Source: Bauldia sp. (GTDB taxonomy: Bacteria; Pseudomonadota; Alphaproteobacteria; Rhizobiales; Kaistiaceae). From it: a DNA stretch of 64,000 nucleotides. The position numbers and the translations under genes were made by a program. Numbering within the stretch: the stretch's first letter is position 1; each line of letters begins with the position of its first letter. The stretch lies in NCBI GenBank assembly GCA_037200845.1, contig JBBCGQ010000001.1, positions 2,965,001 to 3,029,000 of the forward strand, written 5' to 3'. The notes beneath the pieces were generated by a model. That model did no database searches, had not been told where the DNA came from, and saw only the letters and a program-made list of their open reading frames with translations. Shown in pieces: positions 30,808-39,552 of this stretch.

Positions 30808-31743
30808 TCAGGCGGCCGGTTTGCGGGCCAGCGGGTGATGCTCGGTAACCAGCGCCCGGAGCCGCTCCTCCAGCACATGCGTGTAGATCTGGGTCGTCGA
30901 GATGTCGGCATGGCCGAGCAACTGCTGCACGACGCGGAGATCGGCGCCGTTCTGCAGCAGATGGCTGGCGAAGGCGTGGCGCAGCACATGCGGCGAGACC
31001 TTGGCCGACGCGATGCCGGCGAGCGCCGCCAGATCCTTGAGATCGCGCGCGAATGCCTGCCGGGTGAGATGCCCGCTGTCGGCCGGCGACGGGAACAGCC
31101 ACGGGCTGTCGGCCGTCGGCGAATCCTTGCGGTGGATCAGATAGACGCTCGCCGCCGCATGCGCCTTGTCGGTGAGCGGCACGACGCGCTCATGCCCGCC
31201 CTTGCCCTTCACCGTCAGGAACCGCACCTCGCGGCGCGCCGCCGAGGCCGGCAGCGCCACCAGCTCGGATACGCGCAGCCCGGTGGCATAGAGCAGCTCC
31301 ATCAGCGCGTGCATGCGCAGCGCGCGGAGCCGGGCGCCGGCGGAAAGGTCGGGGCGCCGGGTTTCTGCCGCCGCCGTCTCGATCAGCTTCTCGACCTCGG
31401 CCTCGGACAGAATCTTGGGCAGCCGCTGACCCTTCTTCGGCCCGGAAATGATGCCGGTCGGATCGTCGGCGCGCATCTGTTCCGACACCATGAACTGGTG
31501 GAACTGCTTCACCGCCGAAAGCCGCCGCGCCGCGGAACTCGCCGCAAACCCGCGATCGTCGAGATCGGAAAGATAGGTGCGCACCACCGCCGCATCGGCC
31601 TCGGCAAAGCCGATACCGCGTTTGGCGAGGAAGACGCCGTAATCCTCGAGGTCGCGCCGGTACGACGCCAGCGTGTTCACGGCCGCGCCCCGTTCGGCGC
31701 TCATCATCTCGAGGAAGGCTTCGACCTGATGCCCGCCGGTCAC
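30808..31743 (-). CDS. xerD: Site-specific tyrosine recombinase XerD
   Basis: Resolves chromosome dimers at dif together with XerC under FtsK control. 311 residues from a GTG start. SAM-like N-terminal DNA-binding domain (about 1-95), then the catalytic domain with the full set Arg157 (GLRVSEL), Lys179, His252 and Arg255 ([12 protein letters not shown]), His278 and Tyr287 ([14 protein letters not shown]). The short N-terminal lead and the accA/aroK neighbourhood fit XerD rather than XerC. GAGAGG precedes the GTG, and that GTG overlaps the stop of the small upstream gene as GTGA. Confidence 0.95.
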   Translation of the reverse strand: MTGGHQVEAFLEMMSAERGAAVNTLASYRRDLEDYGVFLAKRGIGFAEADAAVVRTYLSDLDDRGFAASSAARRLSAVKQFHQFMVSEQMRADDPTGIISGPKKGQRLPKILSEAEVEKLIETAAAETRRPDLSAGARLRALRMHALMELLYATGLRVSELVALPASAARREVRFLTVKGKGGHERVVPLTDKAHAAASVYLIHRKDSPTADSPWLFPSPADSGHLTRQAFARDLKDLAALAGIASAKVSPHVLRHAFASHLLQNGADLRVVQQLLGHADISTTQIYTHVLEERLRALVTEHHPLARKPAA

Positions 31744-31889
31744 TTCGGCCTCTCGAATTTCGCGTCGGGGATGCGGATTGTCATTTCGCGGCTGCCCGGG
31801 TGGACGAAAAACGCCAGATAGACGGTCGCGGCCGCGACAAGGGCGGCCAGAATCACCACCACGACAAGGAATCGGACAAGACTGGGCAT
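31740..31889 (-). CDS. 49-residue single-pass membrane protein upstream of xerD
   Basis: Short gene below the length usually listed. It reads [20 protein letters not shown] then a few residues of helix and an extramembrane tail ending DAKFERPK. One transmembrane helix occupies about residues 6-28. Its TGA overlaps the GTG of xerD (GTGA at 31740-31743), so the two are translationally coupled. Support is the ATG, an uninterrupted helix, and the exact overlap. Function unknown; it may only couple xerD expression or be a small envelope protein. Confidence 0.7.
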   Translation of the reverse strand: MPSLVRFLVVVVILAALVAAATVYLAFFVHPGSREMTIRIPDAKFERPK

Positions 31890-31977
31890 GGGTCGGCAAT
31901 AATTGCAGGTTTTTCCGAATGCGCCGTTACTATTCCTGAGGATAGCGGCGGCAAGGCGGAAGCATCCGACGCAATCC

Positions 31978-32006
31978 TTGACAGAATAGGCCGAAAGCGG
32001 TTCTAC
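31978..32006 (+). promoter_or_regulatory. Candidate promoter of the aroK-aroB operon
   Basis: Consensus -35 TTGACA at 31978-31983, 17-bp spacer, weak -10-like TTCTAC at 32001-32006. Start of aroK follows about 40 bp downstream. The -10 match is only partial, which is common in Alphaproteobacteria. Confidence 0.5.
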
Positions 32007-32047
32007 CCTCCCTCAACACCCCATACCGCCCCAGAAGGACGTTGAAA

Positions 32048-32650
32048 GTGGCCAGGACCGGCTCTGCCAGGGACGTTAGCGAACCTGTCGAAACGAAGGT
32101 GTCGCGGCTCCTGGCCGGGCGCACCATCGTCATGGTCGGCATGATGGGCGCCGGCAAATCCTCGATCGGCCGCCGTCTGGCGACCCGCCTCGGCATGGCC
32201 TTCGCCGATGCCGACACCGAGATCGAGCAGGCCGCCAACCAGTCGATCCCCGATATTTTCGACCAGCACGGCGAGGCCTATTTCCGCGACGGCGAGCGCC
32301 GCGTCATCCAGCGCCTGCTCGACGGCAAGCCCAAGGTGCTGGCGACCGGCGGCGGCGCCTTCATCCAGGCCGACACCCGCGCCGCGATCCAGGAGGCCGG
32401 CATCTCGATCTGGCTCAAGGCCGACCGCGACCTGCTGCTCTCCCGCGTCAAGCGCCGCAACAACCGTCCGCTGCTGCGCGGCGGCGACCCCGCCGAGATC
32501 ATCGAGCGGCTGATCGCCGAGCGCTACCCGATCTACGCCGAGGCTGCGATCCACATCCAGTCGCGCGACATCGCGCACGACGCCGTCATCGACGACATCC
32601 TCGCCGCCCTCGCCGACTATCTGAGCCGCGAGGCGGTGGCAGAGGCCTGA
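32048..32650 (+). CDS. aroK: Shikimate kinase
   Basis: Phosphorylates shikimate with ATP, fifth step of the chorismate pathway. 200 residues. P-loop GMMGAGKSS at about 33-41, substrate-binding DADTEIE, the conserved GGGAF loop, and the lid region RRNNRPLL. The GTG at 32048 is preferred because GAAGGA is spaced 9 bp upstream; a TTG six bases earlier would be too close to it. Five bases separate it from aroB, so they form an operon. Confidence 0.95.
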   Translation: MARTGSARDVSEPVETKVSRLLAGRTIVMVGMMGAGKSSIGRRLATRLGMAFADADTEIEQAANQSIPDIFDQHGEAYFRDGERRVIQRLLDGKPKVLATGGGAFIQADTRAAIQEAGISIWLKADRDLLLSRVKRRNNRPLLRGGDPAEIIERLIAERYPIYAEAAIHIQSRDIAHDAVIDDILAALADYLSREAVAEA

Positions 32651-32655
32651 CCGCC

Positions 32656-33789
32656 ATGGCCGACGTGGCAGCGCCCACGCGCACGCCGGTTACCGTCAAG
32701 GTCGAACTCGGCCCGCGCTCGTACGACATCCTCATCGGCCGCGGCCTGATCAAGCGCGTCGGCGACGAGATCCTGAAGCGACTGCCGGGCGTGCGCGCCG
32801 CGATCGTCACCGACGAGACGGTGGCCAAGCTCCACCTGCCCGAGTTGCAGGCGAGTCTCCGCGCCAAGGGCATCGACCAGACGACGATCGTCGTGCCGGC
32901 CGGCGAAGAATCGAAAAGCTTCGCGCAGCTCACCAAGGTCGTGGACGCCATCCTCGCCAGCCGCGTCGAGCGCAACGACATCGTCATCGCATTGGGCGGC
33001 GGCGTCGTCGGCGACCTCGCCGGCTTCGCCTCGGCAATCGTCCGCCGCGGCATGCGCTTCGTCCAGGTGCCGACCACGCTGCTGGCGCAGGTCGATTCCT
33101 CCGTCGGGGGCAAGACCGGCATCAACTCGGCGCGCGGCAAGAATCTCGTCGGCGCCTTCCATCAGCCGTCGCTGGTCATGGCCGACTCGGCGCTGCTCGA
33201 CTCGCTTCCCCCCCGCGTGTTCAACGCCGGTTACGCCGAGGTCGCCAAGATCGGCCTCATCAACGACGCCGGCTTCTTCAAGTGGCTGGAGGGCAACTGG
33301 CGCGCCATGGCCGCCGGCTGGCCCGAGCGCGACCAGGCCGTCGCCATCGCCTGCAAGGCCAAGGCGGTGACAGTGGCCGCCGACGAGCGCGACGAGGGCG
33401 TGCGCGCACTGCTCAATCTCGGCCACACATTCGGTCACGCGCTGGAAGCCTCCGCCGGGTACTCCGATCGCCTGATGCACGGTGAGGCGGTCGCCATCGG
33501 CACGGTGCTGGCCCACGAATTCTCGGCGAGCCTCGGCCTCTGCCCGCCCGAGGACGCCGAGCGCGTCATCGCGCACTACCAGGAAGTCGGCCTGCCGACG
33601 CGCATCCAGGACATTCCCGGCGAGCCGATGGTCGCGGCGCGCCTGATGGAGCTGATCCATCAGGACAAGAAGGTGACGCGCGGTAAGCTGACCTTCATCC
33701 TCACCCACGGCATCGGCAGGGCGTTCATCGCCAACGACATCCCGGCGACCGCCGTCACCGATTTCCTCGACAAGAAGACGCGCGGATGA
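32656..33789 (+). CDS. aroB: 3-dehydroquinate synthase
   Basis: NAD- and metal-dependent cyclisation of DAHP to 3-dehydroquinate, the second shikimate-pathway step. 377 residues. NAD-binding ALGGGVVGDLAGF, PTTLLAQVDSSVGGKTGIN, the substrate loop KNLVGAFHQP, and metal ligands in AEVAKIG (Glu), LNLGHTFGHALE (His) and LMHGEAVAIG (His) are all visible. Its ATG follows aroK by 5 bp and its end overlaps the next gene as ATGA, giving a three-gene transcription unit. Confidence 0.97.
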   Translation: MADVAAPTRTPVTVKVELGPRSYDILIGRGLIKRVGDEILKRLPGVRAAIVTDETVAKLHLPELQASLRAKGIDQTTIVVPAGEESKSFAQLTKVVDAILASRVERNDIVIALGGGVVGDLAGFASAIVRRGMRFVQVPTTLLAQVDSSVGGKTGINSARGKNLVGAFHQPSLVMADSALLDSLPPRVFNAGYAEVAKIGLINDAGFFKWLEGNWRAMAAGWPERDQAVAIACKAKAVTVAADERDEGVRALLNLGHTFGHALEASAGYSDRLMHGEAVAIGTVLAHEFSASLGLCPPEDAERVIAHYQEVGLPTRIQDIPGEPMVAARLMELIHQDKKVTRGKLTFILTHGIGRAFIANDIPATAVTDFLDKKTRG

Positions 33790-35126
33790 GCGGCTCCGCC
33801 CTCAACCTGCTGCTCGCGTTCTTCCTGCTCGCGGCCAACGGCTTCTACGTCGCCGCCGAATTCGCGCTGGTGAAATCGAAGGGCTACCGCATCGATTCGA
33901 TGGCGGACGAGAACCGCTTCGCCGCGAAACTGACGCAGCGCATGCTGCGCAACGTCGAGGCTTATCTCGCCTGCTGCCAGCTCGGCATCACCATGGCGTC
34001 CCTCGGCCTTGGCTGGGTCGGCGAGCCGACGGTCGCCGCGATCCTCGAGCCGCTGCTCCTGCCGCTCGGCCTGCCGGTGTCGGCGGTGAATTTCACCGCC
34101 TTCTTTGTCGGCTTCCTCGTCTTCTCCTCGCTGCACATCGTGCTGGGCGAGCAGGTGCCGAAGACGCTGGCGATCCGCGAACCCGAGCCGGTGGCGCAGT
34201 GGATCGCCTACCCGCTGCACGTCTCGTTCGTGATTTTCTATCCGTTGAACTGGCTGCTCAACAACGCCGCCGGCGGCATCCTCGCGATGCTCGGCGTGCG
34301 CGAAGGCTCGCACCAGGAAATCCTCGAGACGGACGAGATCGAGGGCCTGGTCGACGTCTCCGCAGAGCACGGCAAGGTCGAGGAGGTGCAGGCCGAGTAC
34401 ATCCACAATCTCTTCCGCTTCGGCGAGCTCGAAGTCGCCGACGTGATGGTCCATCGCACCAGCATGCAGACCATCAACGTCGGCGACCCGATCGAGAAGA
34501 TCGTCGATGAGGTGGTGGCGAGCGCCTACACGCGCGTGCCGGTGTGGGAAGAGAAGCCGGAGAACATCATCGGCGTCCTCCACGCGAAGGATCTGCTCTC
34601 CCGCATGAAGAACGTCGGCGGCGATCTTTCGCAGATCAACATCCGCACGATCATCAAGAAGCCGTGGTTCGTCCCCGACACCACGAGCCTGACCGACCAG
34701 CTCAACGCGTTCCTGAAGCGCAAGCTGCACATCGCACTCGTCGTCGACGAGTACGGCGAGGTGCAGGGCCTGCTGACGCTGGAAGATATTCTGGAGGAGA
34801 TCGTCGGCGACATCGCCGACGAATACGACGTCACCGCCGAAGGCATCCGCCGCCAGCCCGACGGCTCGGTCAACGTCGACGGCTCGGTGCCGATCCGCGA
34901 CTTGAACCGCGTCATGGGCTGGAGCTTGCCCGACGAGGAAGCGACCACCATCGCCGGCCTCGTCATCCACGAAGCCCGCATCATCCCGGAACCGGGGCAG
35001 GCGTTCACCTTCCACGGCTTCCGCTTCCAGGTGCTCCGCCGCAACCGCAACCGGATCACGGCGCTCAGGATCACGGCGGTCGATCAGGTGAAGCCGAAGG
35101 CACAGGCGACGGCCGCGGCCTCCTAG
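33786..35126 (+). CDS. HlyC/CorC-family protein with CNNM transmembrane, CBS pair and CorC_HlyC domains
   Basis: 446 residues. The N-terminal CNNM/DUF21 region (about 1-195) has three to four helices with FALVKSKGYRID and QLGITMASLGLGWVGEPT. Then come two CBS motifs (VADVMVHRTSMQTI to LLSRM, and IIKKPWFVPDTTSLTDQLNAF to GLLTLEDILEEIVGDI, both listed in parts) and a C-terminal CorC_HlyC transporter-associated domain. The family is associated with magnesium or cobalt efflux, despite the historic hemolysin name. The overlap with aroB (ATGA) shows translational coupling in an aroK-aroB operon, an arrangement usual in this group. Confidence 0.93.
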   Translation: MSGSALNLLLAFFLLAANGFYVAAEFALVKSKGYRIDSMADENRFAAKLTQRMLRNVEAYLACCQLGITMASLGLGWVGEPTVAAILEPLLLPLGLPVSAVNFTAFFVGFLVFSSLHIVLGEQVPKTLAIREPEPVAQWIAYPLHVSFVIFYPLNWLLNNAAGGILAMLGVREGSHQEILETDEIEGLVDVSAEHGKVEEVQAEYIHNLFRFGELEVADVMVHRTSMQTINVGDPIEKIVDEVVASAYTRVPVWEEKPENIIGVLHAKDLLSRMKNVGGDLSQINIRTIIKKPWFVPDTTSLTDQLNAFLKRKLHIALVVDEYGEVQGLLTLEDILEEIVGDIADEYDVTAEGIRRQPDGSVNVDGSVPIRDLNRVMGWSLPDEEATTIAGLVIHEARIIPEPGQAFTFHGFRFQVLRRNRNRITALRITAVDQVKPKAQATAAAS

Positions 35127-35150
35127 TCTCCCCCGCGAATAATAGTTTTC

Positions 35151-35367
35151 CGCTTTCCCCGCGCAGGCGGGGACTAGGTGCCAACCCGAACACACCGCCT
35201 CGCTTCGCACACGACCTGGACCCCCGCCTCCGCGGGGAAGCAGAGCAGAGTTGGGGAGAGGCCGTTGCCTCCCCGCTTTCCCCGCGAAGGCGGGGACCCA
35301 GGTGCCGACCCGAACTCGCGACCTCGCTTAGCGCGCTACCTGGACCCCCGCTTTCGCGGGGGAAGCG
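35151..35367. repeat. Two tandem copies of a bipartite REP-like element (family B)
   Basis: Unit 1 at 35151-35243 and unit 2 at 35274-35367 share the same plan: CGCTTTCCCCGCG...GGCGGGGAC at the left, AGGTGCC and ACCCGAAC inside, then ACCTGGACCCCCGC...CGCGGGG at the right, so each unit begins and ends with opposed hairpins. They fill the 337-bp gap between the CBS protein and the flavoprotein. Apart from these units the gap holds only about 95 bp of upstream DNA for the flavoprotein gene. Confidence 0.85.
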
Positions 35368-35463
35368 GAGTGTGTGTGGCCGCCACCGCTTCGCCGCAAC
35401 GCCAGCGAAAATCAGCCGCAATCCCGAGGTGAAATCTCCCCATCCAAACTGGGGGCGACTCTC

Positions 35464-36612
35464 ATGCAATTCGATGTCGTAATCGTCGGCGCGAGCTTCG
35501 CGGGCCTCGCCGCCGCCAAGACCGCCGCCTCGCGCGGCCTGTCCGTCGCTGTGATCGAGGCCAAGCGCGAAGCCGGCGCCCGCGTCCACACGTCCGGCAT
35601 CCTCGTCCGCGAAGCGATGGAAGAAATCGACATCCCGCACCGCCTGACACGGCGCGTGCCGGGCGTCCGCCTCTACGCACCCAATCTCAAAAGCATCGAT
35701 CTCTTCTCGCCGGGCTACGCCTTCTTCACCACCGACACCGCCGAGTTGCTCCGCTGGATGGCGTGCGAGGCGCGCGAGGCCGGCGCACAGATCCTCTACG
35801 CCACGCGCTTCACCGGCGCGACGCGGGAAGGCACCATCATCCACCTCAACGACATCGACATAAGCACGCGCTACCTGATCGGCGCCGACGGCGCCCGTTC
35901 GCGCGTCGCCGAAGCCTTCGGCCTGTCGCAAAACCGCCGCTTCCTCACCGGCCTCGAAGTCGAGCTGGAGCCCAACGACTCCATCGACCCGCGCTTCCTC
36001 CACTGCTTCGCCGACTCGAAACTGGCGCCGGGCTACATTGCCTGGGCCGCACCCGGCCCCGACATCATCCAGTTGGGCCTCGCCGTCAGCCACGGCGTGA
36101 AGCCCGACCTCGCCGGCTTCATGGCGCGGACGGAGAAAAATTTTGGCTGGAGCAAACTGCGCGTCGTCGGACGCCGCAGCGGCCTGATCCCGTGCGGCGG
36201 GCCGCTGGCCCGCACCTCGGCGCCCGGCGTGCTGCTCGTCGGCGATGCCGCCGGCTGGGTCTCGCCGATGACCGGCGGCGGCATCCGCCTCGCCTTCAAG
36301 TACGGCCGCCGCGCCGCATCGCTGATCGCCGATCATCTCCAGATCGGCGGTGCCGCGCCGGAGGTGGCACTCGCCCGCGAGGTGCCCCGCTTCGCCGCCA
36401 AGCGCGCGCTGCGCTACGCCCTCGACCTCGCGCCGCCGAATTTCCTCATCAACATGGCGCTCGCCTCCGCCCCGATGCGGCGCATCGCCGAGCGGCTCTA
36501 TTTCCACCGCCGCAACGACGCCGGCATCGACCGCGAGGCGTATCTGCGTTGGATCGAAGAACAGCGTCAGCATCCCCCCGCTGTCATGCCCGCGAAGGCG
36601 GGCATCCAGTAA
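35464..36612 (+). CDS. FAD-dependent oxidoreductase, geranylgeranyl reductase-like
   Basis: 382 residues. FAD-binding dinucleotide fold at the N-terminus (VVIVGASFAGLAAAKTAASRG), second FAD motif YLIGADGARSRVAEAFG, and the third motif GVLLVGDAAGWVSPMTGGGIR, all as in geranylgeranyl reductases and digeranylgeranylglycerophospholipid reductases. These reduce isoprenoid double bonds; the substrate here is not evident, since no bacteriochlorophyll or carotenoid genes are nearby. The last nine codons (VMPAKAGIQ) and the T of the stop codon come from an inserted palindromic repeat, so the original C-terminus has been replaced. ATG at 35464. Confidence 0.85.
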   Translation: MQFDVVIVGASFAGLAAAKTAASRGLSVAVIEAKREAGARVHTSGILVREAMEEIDIPHRLTRRVPGVRLYAPNLKSIDLFSPGYAFFTTDTAELLRWMACEAREAGAQILYATRFTGATREGTIIHLNDIDISTRYLIGADGARSRVAEAFGLSQNRRFLTGLEVELEPNDSIDPRFLHCFADSKLAPGYIAWAAPGPDIIQLGLAVSHGVKPDLAGFMARTEKNFGWSKLRVVGRRSGLIPCGGPLARTSAPGVLLVGDAAGWVSPMTGGGIRLAFKYGRRAASLIADHLQIGGAAPEVALAREVPRFAAKRALRYALDLAPPNFLINMALASAPMRRIAERLYFHRRNDAGIDREAYLRWIEEQRQHPPAVMPAKAGIQ

Positions 36613-36674
36613 CGACGCCCGGGCGTCTGACGCACAGCCAGCGACTACTGGGCCCCGCCTTCGCGGGGACGACG
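36583..36674. repeat. Inverted pair of REP-like hairpins (family B), one inside a coding end
   Basis: First copy: GTCATGCCCGCG-AAG-GCGGGCATCCAGT-like element at 36583-36610. Second, inverted copy: ACTGGGCCCCGCCTTCGCGG to GAC at about 36646-36674. Between them is the exact palindrome GACGCCC|GGGCGTC at 36614-36627. The first copy overlaps the 3' end of the flavoprotein gene. Confidence 0.85.
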
Positions 36675-36731
36675 TGGAGTGAGATGCGACGCATCTTTTC
36701 CATCCGGAGCCCGTCGCGTAACATCGCTCCC

Positions 36732-37238
36732 ATGCCTGAGACATGGGAAACGTACTACCTGATGGTGGGCTCGTCGGCCGGCGCGCTGATCGGCCTGCTG
36801 TTCGTCGTCATCACGCTGTCGGGCGAGGCCGAGACCGCCCGGGTGACGGCAGTCCAACGGACGTTTCTGTCGCCCACCGTGTTCCACTTCGTCACGGTGC
36901 TGGTGATCAGCTGCGCCGCGGTAGTGACCACGCTGCCGGCGCCGGCGATGGCCTTGACGATCGCCGTTCCAACCGTCGTCGGGATCATGAGTGCGGTCGC
37001 CGCATTCTACCGTCTGGCAAGCGGCAAGCTCACGGCCACGCACTGGAGCGACTACGTCTTTTACGGAGTGTTGCCGGCAATCGGCCACGTCTGGCTGTTC
37101 GTCACGGCATGGATGGTGTGGCAGCAGACCGCCTTCGCCGAATATGGCGTCGCGCTGGGAGCGATGGCGCTGCTGCTTCTGGGCATCCGCGACGCGTGGG
37201 ACCTCGCCACCTGGCTGGTCTACAACAAGAAGGGCTAG
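36732..37238 (+). CDS. Four-helix membrane protein of unknown function
   Basis: 168 residues from the ATG at 36732 (MPETWETYYLMVGSSAGALIG); an in-frame ATG at 36684 has a better ribosome-binding site (GGAGTGAG) and would add 16 residues, so the start is uncertain. Four hydrophobic helices are evident: about 10-29, 47-72, 76-92 and 113-145. The opening WETYYLMVGSSAGALIGLLFV is a pattern seen in many uncharacterised alphaproteobacterial membrane proteins. No catalytic motif is visible. Convergent with bolA, with a 4-bp stop overlap. Confidence 0.7.
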   Translation: MPETWETYYLMVGSSAGALIGLLFVVITLSGEAETARVTAVQRTFLSPTVFHFVTVLVISCAAVVTTLPAPAMALTIAVPTVVGIMSAVAAFYRLASGKLTATHWSDYVFYGVLPAIGHVWLFVTAWMVWQQTAFAEYGVALGAMALLLLGIRDAWDLATWLVYNKKG

Positions 37239-37507
37239 GCGCCCGCCTCCGGCGCCTTCGCTACGATCGCCAAGGCGTGCAGTCCCTCGGCAATTTCGCC
37301 CTTGAGGGCGTCGTAAACCATGCGGTGCGCCGCCACCCGGGTCTTGCCGCGGAACGCCTCGGCCGTGATCCTCACGCGGAAATGACTTTCGCCTTCCGGC
37401 CGGTGTCCGGCGTGGCCCTTGTGCAGATGGGACTCATCCACCACTTTGAGCTCTACCGGGCGAAAAGCCTCGGTTAACTTCCCCGTGATCCTCTCAGCGA
37501 CCGTCAT
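37235..37507 (-). CDS. bolA: BolA family protein
   Basis: 90 residues with the whole BolA fold: LTEAFRPVELKVVDESHLHKGHAGH, then HFRVRITAEAFRGKTRVAAHRMVYDAL (given as the segments ESHLHKGHAG and RVAAHRMVYDAL). BolA proteins team with monothiol glutaredoxins around [2Fe-2S] clusters and influence cell shape and stress responses. The conserved cluster-ligand His in the RVAAHRMVY segment is present. Divergent from the J-domain gene by 56 bp, the same neighbourhood as in many Hyphomicrobiales. Confidence 0.95.
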   Translation of the reverse strand: MTVAERITGKLTEAFRPVELKVVDESHLHKGHAGHRPEGESHFRVRITAEAFRGKTRVAAHRMVYDALKGEIAEGLHALAIVAKAPEAGA

Positions 37508-37563
37508 TGCGCTCTCCTTGCGGGCGCCTTGTCGGAGGCGCCAACGGCGACCATAATCCGGCG

Positions 37564-38187
37564 ATGAATCTGAACTCCAAGTATTTCGACCGCATCCGGA
37601 TCAGCCCGGAGGAAGGTCCTGCCGTGGCAGCGGACACCCGTCCCTGCGAATGGCACGGCTGCGGCAATCTTGGAGGCTACCGGGCGCCCAAGGGCCGCGA
37701 CCGCGAAGGCCAGTACTACAACCTCTGCCTCGACCATGTGCGCGAGTACAACAAGTCCTACAACTACTTCGCCGGCATGAAGGACGACGACGTCGTCGCC
37801 TACCAGCGCTCGGCCAACATAGGGCACCGGCCGACCTGGACGATGGGCGTCAACGCCGACAGCGTCGAGGCGCAGAAATTCCACCCCAACCGCGCCTGGG
37901 CGGCGGCGTTTTCCGACCCGTTCGGCGTCTTTGGCGGGAGTGGCGACCGGCGCGCCCGCGAGCAGAAAGTGGAACCGGAGAGCCGGCCGCTGCGTAATCT
38001 TGAACGGCGGTCGTTCGCGACGCTGGATCTGGAAGGCGGCGAAAGCGGCACCGAGATCAAGGCCCGCTACAAGGCGCTGGTGAAGCAGCTCCACCCGGAT
38101 GCCAACGGCGGCGACCGCTCGTCGGAGGACCGCCTGCGACAGATCATCCAAGCCTACCACTACCTGAAAGCCGCCGGTTTCTGCTAA
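37564..38187 (+). CDS. J-domain (DnaJ-like) protein
   Basis: 207 residues. The J domain is at the C-terminus (about 145-207) and is short: FATLDLEGGESGTEIKARYK, then LVKQLHPDANGGDR with the HPD tripeptide needed to stimulate DnaK, then LRQIIQAYHYLKAAG. The N-terminal 140 residues carry cysteines (CEWHGCGNLG, YYNLCLDHVREYNKSYNYF), possibly a metal site. Not DnaJ itself, as it lacks the Gly/Phe and zinc-finger central regions. It lies directly upstream of cobS. Confidence 0.9.
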   Translation: MNLNSKYFDRIRISPEEGPAVAADTRPCEWHGCGNLGGYRAPKGRDREGQYYNLCLDHVREYNKSYNYFAGMKDDDVVAYQRSANIGHRPTWTMGVNADSVEAQKFHPNRAWAAAFSDPFGVFGGSGDRRAREQKVEPESRPLRNLERRSFATLDLEGGESGTEIKARYKALVKQLHPDANGGDRSSEDRLRQIIQAYHYLKAAGFC

Positions 38188-38253
38188 TACGGCGGCTAAT
38201 CGCGCCATTTTCCTTGAAACCCACGTCGCGCCTGACGGCGCATCGGATGTGCC

Positions 38254-39234
38254 ATGACTGAAGTTGCCGCCTCGCCCCTGCCTGACATGAAGATTTCGGT
38301 CCGCCAGGTCTTCGGGCTCGATACCGACCTCGAGGTTCCGGCCTATTCCGAGCCGGACGAGCACGTTCCGGATACCGATCCGGACTACCTGTTCGACCGC
38401 GAGACCACGCTTGCCATCCTCGCCGGTTTCGCCCGCAACCGCCGCGTGCTGGTCACCGGCTACCATGGCACCGGCAAGTCGACGCACATCGAGCAGGTCG
38501 CCGCCCGCCTCAACTGGCCGATGGTGCGCGTCAACCTCGACAGCCACATCAGCCGCATCGATCTGGTCGGCAAGGACGCCATCGTCCTCAAGGAAGGCCG
38601 GCAGGTCACCGAGTTCCGCGACGGCATCCTGCCGTGGGCGCTCCAGCACAACATCGCGCTCTGCTTCGACGAATACGACGCCGGCCGCCCCGACGTGATG
38701 TTCGTCATCCAGCGCGTGCTGGAAGTTTCCGGCCGCCTGACGCTACTCGACCAGAACAAGGTCATCCGCCCGCACCCGAGCTTCCGCCTGTTCGCCACGG
38801 CCAACACCGTCGGCCTCGGCGATACCTCCGGCCTCTATCACGGCACGCAGCAGATCAACCAGGGCCAGATGGACCGCTGGTCGATCGTCACGACGCTCAA
38901 TTACCTGCCGCACGACCGAGAGGTCGACATCGTCGCCGCCAAGGTGCCGAAGTGGCGCGACGACAAGGGCCGCGCCGTCATCGCCAAGATGGTGCGCGTC
39001 GCCGACATGACCCGCAACGCCTTCATCAACGGCGACATCTCGACCGTGATGAGCCCGCGCACGGTCATCACCTGGGCCGAGAACGCCGAAATCTTCGGCG
39101 ACGTCGGCTTCGCCTTCCGCGTCACCTTCGTCAACAAGTGCGACGAGCTGGAACGGAGCCTGGTCGCCGAATTCTACCAGCGCTCGTTCAACGCGGAGCT
39201 GCCCGAGTCGACGGCGAACGTGGTGATGAGCTAA
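38254..39234 (+). CDS. cobS: Cobaltochelatase AAA+ subunit CobS
   Basis: AAA+ ATPase that with CobT and CobN inserts cobalt into hydrogenobyrinic acid a,c-diamide in aerobic B12 synthesis. 326 residues. Walker [10 protein letters not shown] at about 68-76, Walker [11 protein letters not shown], sensor [18 protein letters not shown] and arginine-finger region QGQMDRWS. The catalytic subunit cobN is not in the window, so the complex must be completed from elsewhere. CobT follows about 320 bp downstream, separated by an antisense small gene. Confidence 0.96.
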   Translation: MTEVAASPLPDMKISVRQVFGLDTDLEVPAYSEPDEHVPDTDPDYLFDRETTLAILAGFARNRRVLVTGYHGTGKSTHIEQVAARLNWPMVRVNLDSHISRIDLVGKDAIVLKEGRQVTEFRDGILPWALQHNIALCFDEYDAGRPDVMFVIQRVLEVSGRLTLLDQNKVIRPHPSFRLFATANTVGLGDTSGLYHGTQQINQGQMDRWSIVTTLNYLPHDREVDIVAAKVPKWRDDKGRAVIAKMVRVADMTRNAFINGDISTVMSPRTVITWAENAEIFGDVGFAFRVTFVNKCDELERSLVAEFYQRSFNAELPESTANVVMS

Positions 39235-39240
39235 GTGGAC

Positions 39241-39492
39241 CTAGTCGGCTTTTTCGAGATCGGCGAGTCGCTTTTCAAGCGACTCGAGACGCTGCTCGAC
39301 ATCCGCGACCGCATAACGCCCAAGAATGCTTTCGCCGTTGAGCGCCTGCCAGATATTCCCAAGGCGGGCCTCGACCTTCCCGAAGCGGGCGTCGACCGCT
39401 TCAAAGCCGGATGTCGTCTTGCGATCCAGGCCCTGCAAGGCAGCACGGATTTCGCGCAGGATGTGAAGCGTTTGATTTTCCGGCTCAGCCAC
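39241..39492 (-). CDS. Small coiled-coil protein, antisense between cobS and cobT
   Basis: 83 residues from a GTG with a clean AGGAG 7 bp upstream. Sequence is helical and heptad-like throughout: HILREIRAALQGLDRKTTSG, then FEAVDARFGKVEARLGNIWQ, then VADVEQRLESLEKRLADLEK. Proteins of this build are frequent in Hyphomicrobiales as short accessory proteins of unknown function. Its stop is 6 bp from that of cobS (tail to tail) and its start faces the cobT start across 60 bp. Ribosome-binding site and heptads support it as a true gene rather than a shadow frame. Confidence 0.72.
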   Translation of the reverse strand: MAEPENQTLHILREIRAALQGLDRKTTSGFEAVDARFGKVEARLGNIWQALNGESILGRYAVADVEQRLESLEKRLADLEKAD

Positions 39493-39552
39493 GAGATTGC
39501 TCCTGTCGCATCAATATAAGCTCCTACCCTAGTCGAATAAAGCACGACCGAA

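Noticed and set aside
30808-31743. XerD as an integron or phage integrase
   Set aside because: Length, motif spacing and the accA/aroKB neighbourhood match chromosomal XerD; no cassette or att structure.
35127-35463. Possible CRISPR-like repeat-spacer array
   Set aside because: Only two units, each with opposed palindromic ends and conserved interior; no regular short repeats with variable spacers and no cas genes.
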